6,346 nucleotides of DNA from an uncultured Lachnospiraceae bacterium (GTDB lineage Bacteria; Bacillota; Clostridia; Lachnospirales; Lachnospiraceae). Under the pieces are notes generated by a model. That model saw only the letters and a list, made by a program, of their open reading frames with translations, searched no databases and was not told the origin of the DNA. The stretch lies in the NCBI GenBank assembly GCA_902764045.1, contig CACWUI010000071.1, positions 1 through 6,346 of the forward strand, in the 5' to 3' direction. The position numbers were made by a program, and so were the translations under genes. The stretch's first letter is position 1. Each line of letters starts with the position of its first letter. Shown here in pieces: positions 4,966 through 6,346 of this stretch.

Positions 4966-5868
4966 TCATTTTACGGTGTGTTTTTTCAACTCAGCAATAT
5001 ACTCCGCGGCATACCTGCCGGGCACACTACCCTTTCGGCTTATTATCCCGATCTTCATATATTCCTTCACGCTTAAGGGTCTTGCGATTATGTTCTGCCA
5101 GTTTAATTCCTGACTTATCATTCCGGAACTTACGGTGTAGCCGTTCAGACCGATAACAAGATTAAACAGGGTTGCCCTGTCGCATACCCTTATATTTTTT
5201 TTCCTGTCTAATGTACTGAGTATTTCCTCCGAAAAATAAAAAGAATTATATTCACCCTGTTCAAATGACAGATAAGGGTAGTCTTCCAGATCCTTCATGG
5301 ATATTCTTTTCTTTTTCGCAAGAGGGTGCTTATGCCCGATAAAGACATGGGGCTTTGCGGTAAATATCTCTTCAAACTCCAGCTCCCTTGCGCCTAAGAT
5401 CTTCGTGATCACCTTTTCATTTACCGAAGACAGATAAATGATCCCCAGCTCGCTTCTCATCCTTGCAACGTCTTCTATAATGTCATGTGTCTGAGTCTCT
5501 CTCAAGGTAAAGTCATAGGAATCTGCGTCAAATTTTCTGATAAGCTCTGAAAATGCTTTTACAGCAAAGGAATAATGCTGGCAGGATACCGCAAATCTTG
5601 GCCGCATTTCTTTTTTTCGAAGATATCTTTCCTCAAGAAGTGCAGTCTGCTCAAGGATCTGTCTTGCATAGGAAAGAAACTCGTCCCCTTCGTTTGTCAG
5701 GGTGACTCCCTTGCTGCCTCTTATGAAAATGCTTATGCCCATTTCTTTTTCCAGTTCGTGTATGGCGTTTGTAAGGCTGGGCTGGGCGATAAAAAGCTTG
5801 CCAGCCGCCTGTGTGATGTTGCCGGTTTCGGCAACAGTTATGACGTATCTTAGTTGTTGTAAGGTCAT
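4966..5868 (-). CDS. LysR-family transcriptional regulator, probably MetR/MtaR-like
   Basis: This is a 300-residue DNA-binding regulator of typical LysR length. The N-terminal winged helix-turn-helix spans about 1-60 (MTLQQLRYVITVAETGNITQ, then recognition helix QPSLTNAIHELE at 29-40). A linker helix follows at about 61-88, and the periplasmic-binding-protein-like effector domain runs from about 91 to 295. The ATG follows AGGAG at 5 nt. It diverges from metE, and the gap holds a LysR-type palindrome matching the streptococcal MET-box, so control of methionine synthesis is likely. The LysR family call is direct; the methionine role is inferred from context and site. In streptococci MtaR/MetR uses this box, while E. 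coli MetR uses a different one and senses homocysteine; the effector here cannot be read from sequence. The gene ends 8 bp from the convergent dehydrogenase stop. Confidence 0.93.
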   Translation of the reverse strand: MTLQQLRYVITVAETGNITQAAGKLFIAQPSLTNAIHELEKEMGISIFIRGSKGVTLTNEGDEFLSYARQILEQTALLEERYLRKKEMRPRFAVSCQHYSFAVKAFSELIRKFDADSYDFTLRETQTHDIIEDVARMRSELGIIYLSSVNEKVITKILGARELEFEEIFTAKPHVFIGHKHPLAKKKRISMKDLEDYPYLSFEQGEYNSFYFSEEILSTLDRKKNIRVCDRATLFNLVIGLNGYTVSSGMISQELNWQNIIARPLSVKEYMKIGIISRKGSVPGRYAAEYIAELKKHTVK

Positions 5869-5898
5869 GTTCTCTCCTGTCCTGCTTCTCCTGTCTCT

Positions 5899-5912
5899 AA
5901 TATAGTTTTATA
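5899..5912 (-). promoter_or_regulatory. Possible -10 region of the LysR gene
   Basis: Two overlapping -10-like hexamers face the LysR gene on the minus strand: TATATT (5904-5899) and TATAAA (5912-5907). Neither has a good -35. The region overlaps a MET-box half-site (5901-5908), which would fit negative autoregulation, common among LysR regulators, but the promoter call is weak. Confidence 0.3.
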
Positions 5913-5913
5913 A
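5901..5913. promoter_or_regulatory. Second, degenerate MET-box-like half-site
   Basis: TATAGTTT (5901-5908) is an exact half of the MET-box and recurs 31 bp from the same half in the full palindrome. Its other arm is degraded to TATAA. It could be a secondary LysR contact site near the regulator's own promoter, or a chance AT-rich match. Confidence 0.35.
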
Positions 5914-5931
5914 ATAATATCACATCTTGTA

Positions 5932-5946
5932 ATAGTTTAAAACTAT
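5932..5946. promoter_or_regulatory. LysR-type operator (MET-box) between the LysR gene and metE
   Basis: ATAGTTT-A-AAACTAT is a perfect palindrome with 7-bp arms about A5939. It contains T5933-N11-A5945, the LysR-box form. It matches the core of the MET-box TATAGTTtnaAACTATA described for methionine genes in streptococci. It is centred about 66 bp upstream of the predicted metE start (about 6005), where LysR activators usually bind, and about 71 bp from the LysR start codon. Confidence 0.75.
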
Positions 5947-5992
5947 CGTTTCCCGTTATATTTTAATATTATTTTTTTCTTCTCTTTACATT

Positions 5993-5998
5993 TATACT
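5993..5998 (+). promoter_or_regulatory. Candidate -10 of the metE promoter
   Basis: TATACT matches 5 of 6 consensus bases. The -35 region is just a T-rich stretch (about 5970-5975), as expected for an activator-dependent promoter. The start near 6005 gives a leader of about 31 nt. An alternative is TTTACA (5985-5990) with AATAAA (6007-6012) at 16 bp, starting near 6019. Either leader is too short for a riboswitch. Confidence 0.45.
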
Positions 5999-6035
5999 CA
6001 ACCCGAAATAAAAAATGTCTTGTAAAGGAGAATCT

Positions 6036-6346
6036 ATGAAGAATTCAGTTATCGGATTTCCGAGGATCGGAAAAAACAGAGAATTAAAATTTTTAACGGA
6101 AAAATATTTCAAAAAAGATATATCTTATGAAGAACTGGCTGATAAAGCAAAGGAACTTCGCCTGGAACACATCAGACTCCAGAAGGAAAAAGGCATAGAC
6201 CTGATCCCTTCAAACGATTTTTCTTTTTATGACAATCTCCTTGATATGGCACAGCTGATAAATGCGGTCCCTAAGCGCTATACGGACGCCCTTACCACGG
6301 ACCACGAAATATATTTTGCCATGGCAAGGGGACATCAGGAAGGAGA
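6036..6346 (+). CDS. metE: Cobalamin-independent methionine synthase MetE, N-terminal part (runs off right edge)
   Basis: This enzyme (5-methyltetrahydropteroyltriglutamate-homocysteine methyltransferase) transfers a methyl group from 5-methyl-THF polyglutamate to homocysteine in the cytoplasm, the last step of methionine synthesis. The visible 103 residues cover the start of the N-terminal barrel. They carry the family blocks GFPRIGKNRELK (7-18), LRLEHIRLQKEKGIDLIPSNDFSFYD (about 41-66, with GIDLIPS and DFSFYD diagnostic), a VPKRY block and YFAMARG near the window end. The full protein is normally about 750 residues, so only about one seventh is present. The ATG follows AAAGGAG (6024-6030) at 5 nt, an ideal ribosome binding site. 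The upstream MET-box and the divergent LysR gene point to LysR-type control. Confidence 0.95.
   Translation, partial: MKNSVIGFPRIGKNRELKFLTEKYFKKDISYEELADKAKELRLEHIRLQKEKGIDLIPSNDFSFYDNLLDMAQLINAVPKRYTDALTTDHEIYFAMARGHQEG

Noticed and set aside
5869..6035. SAM riboswitch, T-box or B12 riboswitch upstream of metE
   Set aside because: The likely metE leader is only about 17-31 nt, and there is no terminator hairpin or recognisable conserved core. The LysR box explains the regulation better.
1..6346. CRISPR array, tRNA, rRNA, insertion sequence, toxin-antitoxin or defence module
   Set aside because: No regularly spaced repeats, cloverleaf, transposase or matching protein was seen on either strand.

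Overview
The window looks like chromosomal DNA from a Gram-positive anaerobe of the Clostridia, most likely family Lachnospiraceae (Butyrivibrio-like). This is inferred from the protein styles, A-rich purine Shine-Dalgarno sequences, AT-rich intergenic gaps, hairpin-plus-T-run terminators and a Gram-positive type methionine regulatory site. No database search was possible. I found no CRISPR array, tRNA, rRNA, transposase, phage gene or defence system. The genes are recognisable housekeeping or transport types, so the novelty lies in details rather than in a new system.

Layout. (1) 1-1899, minus strand: the start of an Opp/Dpp/Nik-type ABC uptake operon. A family 5 substrate-binding lipoprotein is followed, with a TAATG overlap, by the first permease, which runs off the left edge. 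(2) 1900-2200: a 301-bp gap holding two candidate promoters, a structured leader ending in a terminator-like hairpin just before the lipoprotein's ribosome binding site, and a REP-like repeat cluster. (3) 2201-3394, minus: a cation diffusion facilitator exporter, probably for Mn2+ or a similar divalent metal, with two apparent C-terminal cytoplasmic modules. (4) 3536-3838, minus: a 100-residue protein of unknown function with its own strong terminator. (5) 4004-4957, plus: an L-lactate/malate dehydrogenase family enzyme with Arg where lactate dehydrogenases carry the specificity Gln. (6) 4966-5868, minus: a LysR-type regulator, convergent with the dehydrogenase and only 8 bp from it. (7) 6036 to the right edge, plus: the N-terminus of cobalamin-independent methionine synthase MetE, divergent from the LysR gene.

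How the parts fit. The best supported functional link is the LysR-metE pair. Their shared 167-bp gap contains a perfect 15-bp palindrome, ATAGTTT-A-AAACTAT, which has the LysR T-N11-A form and matches the streptococcal MET-box. It is centred about 66 bp upstream of the likely metE start site, the classical LysR position, so the regulator is probably a MetR/MtaR-like controller of methionine synthesis. The transporter operon, the metal exporter, the small unknown gene and the dehydrogenase each appear to be separate transcription units.
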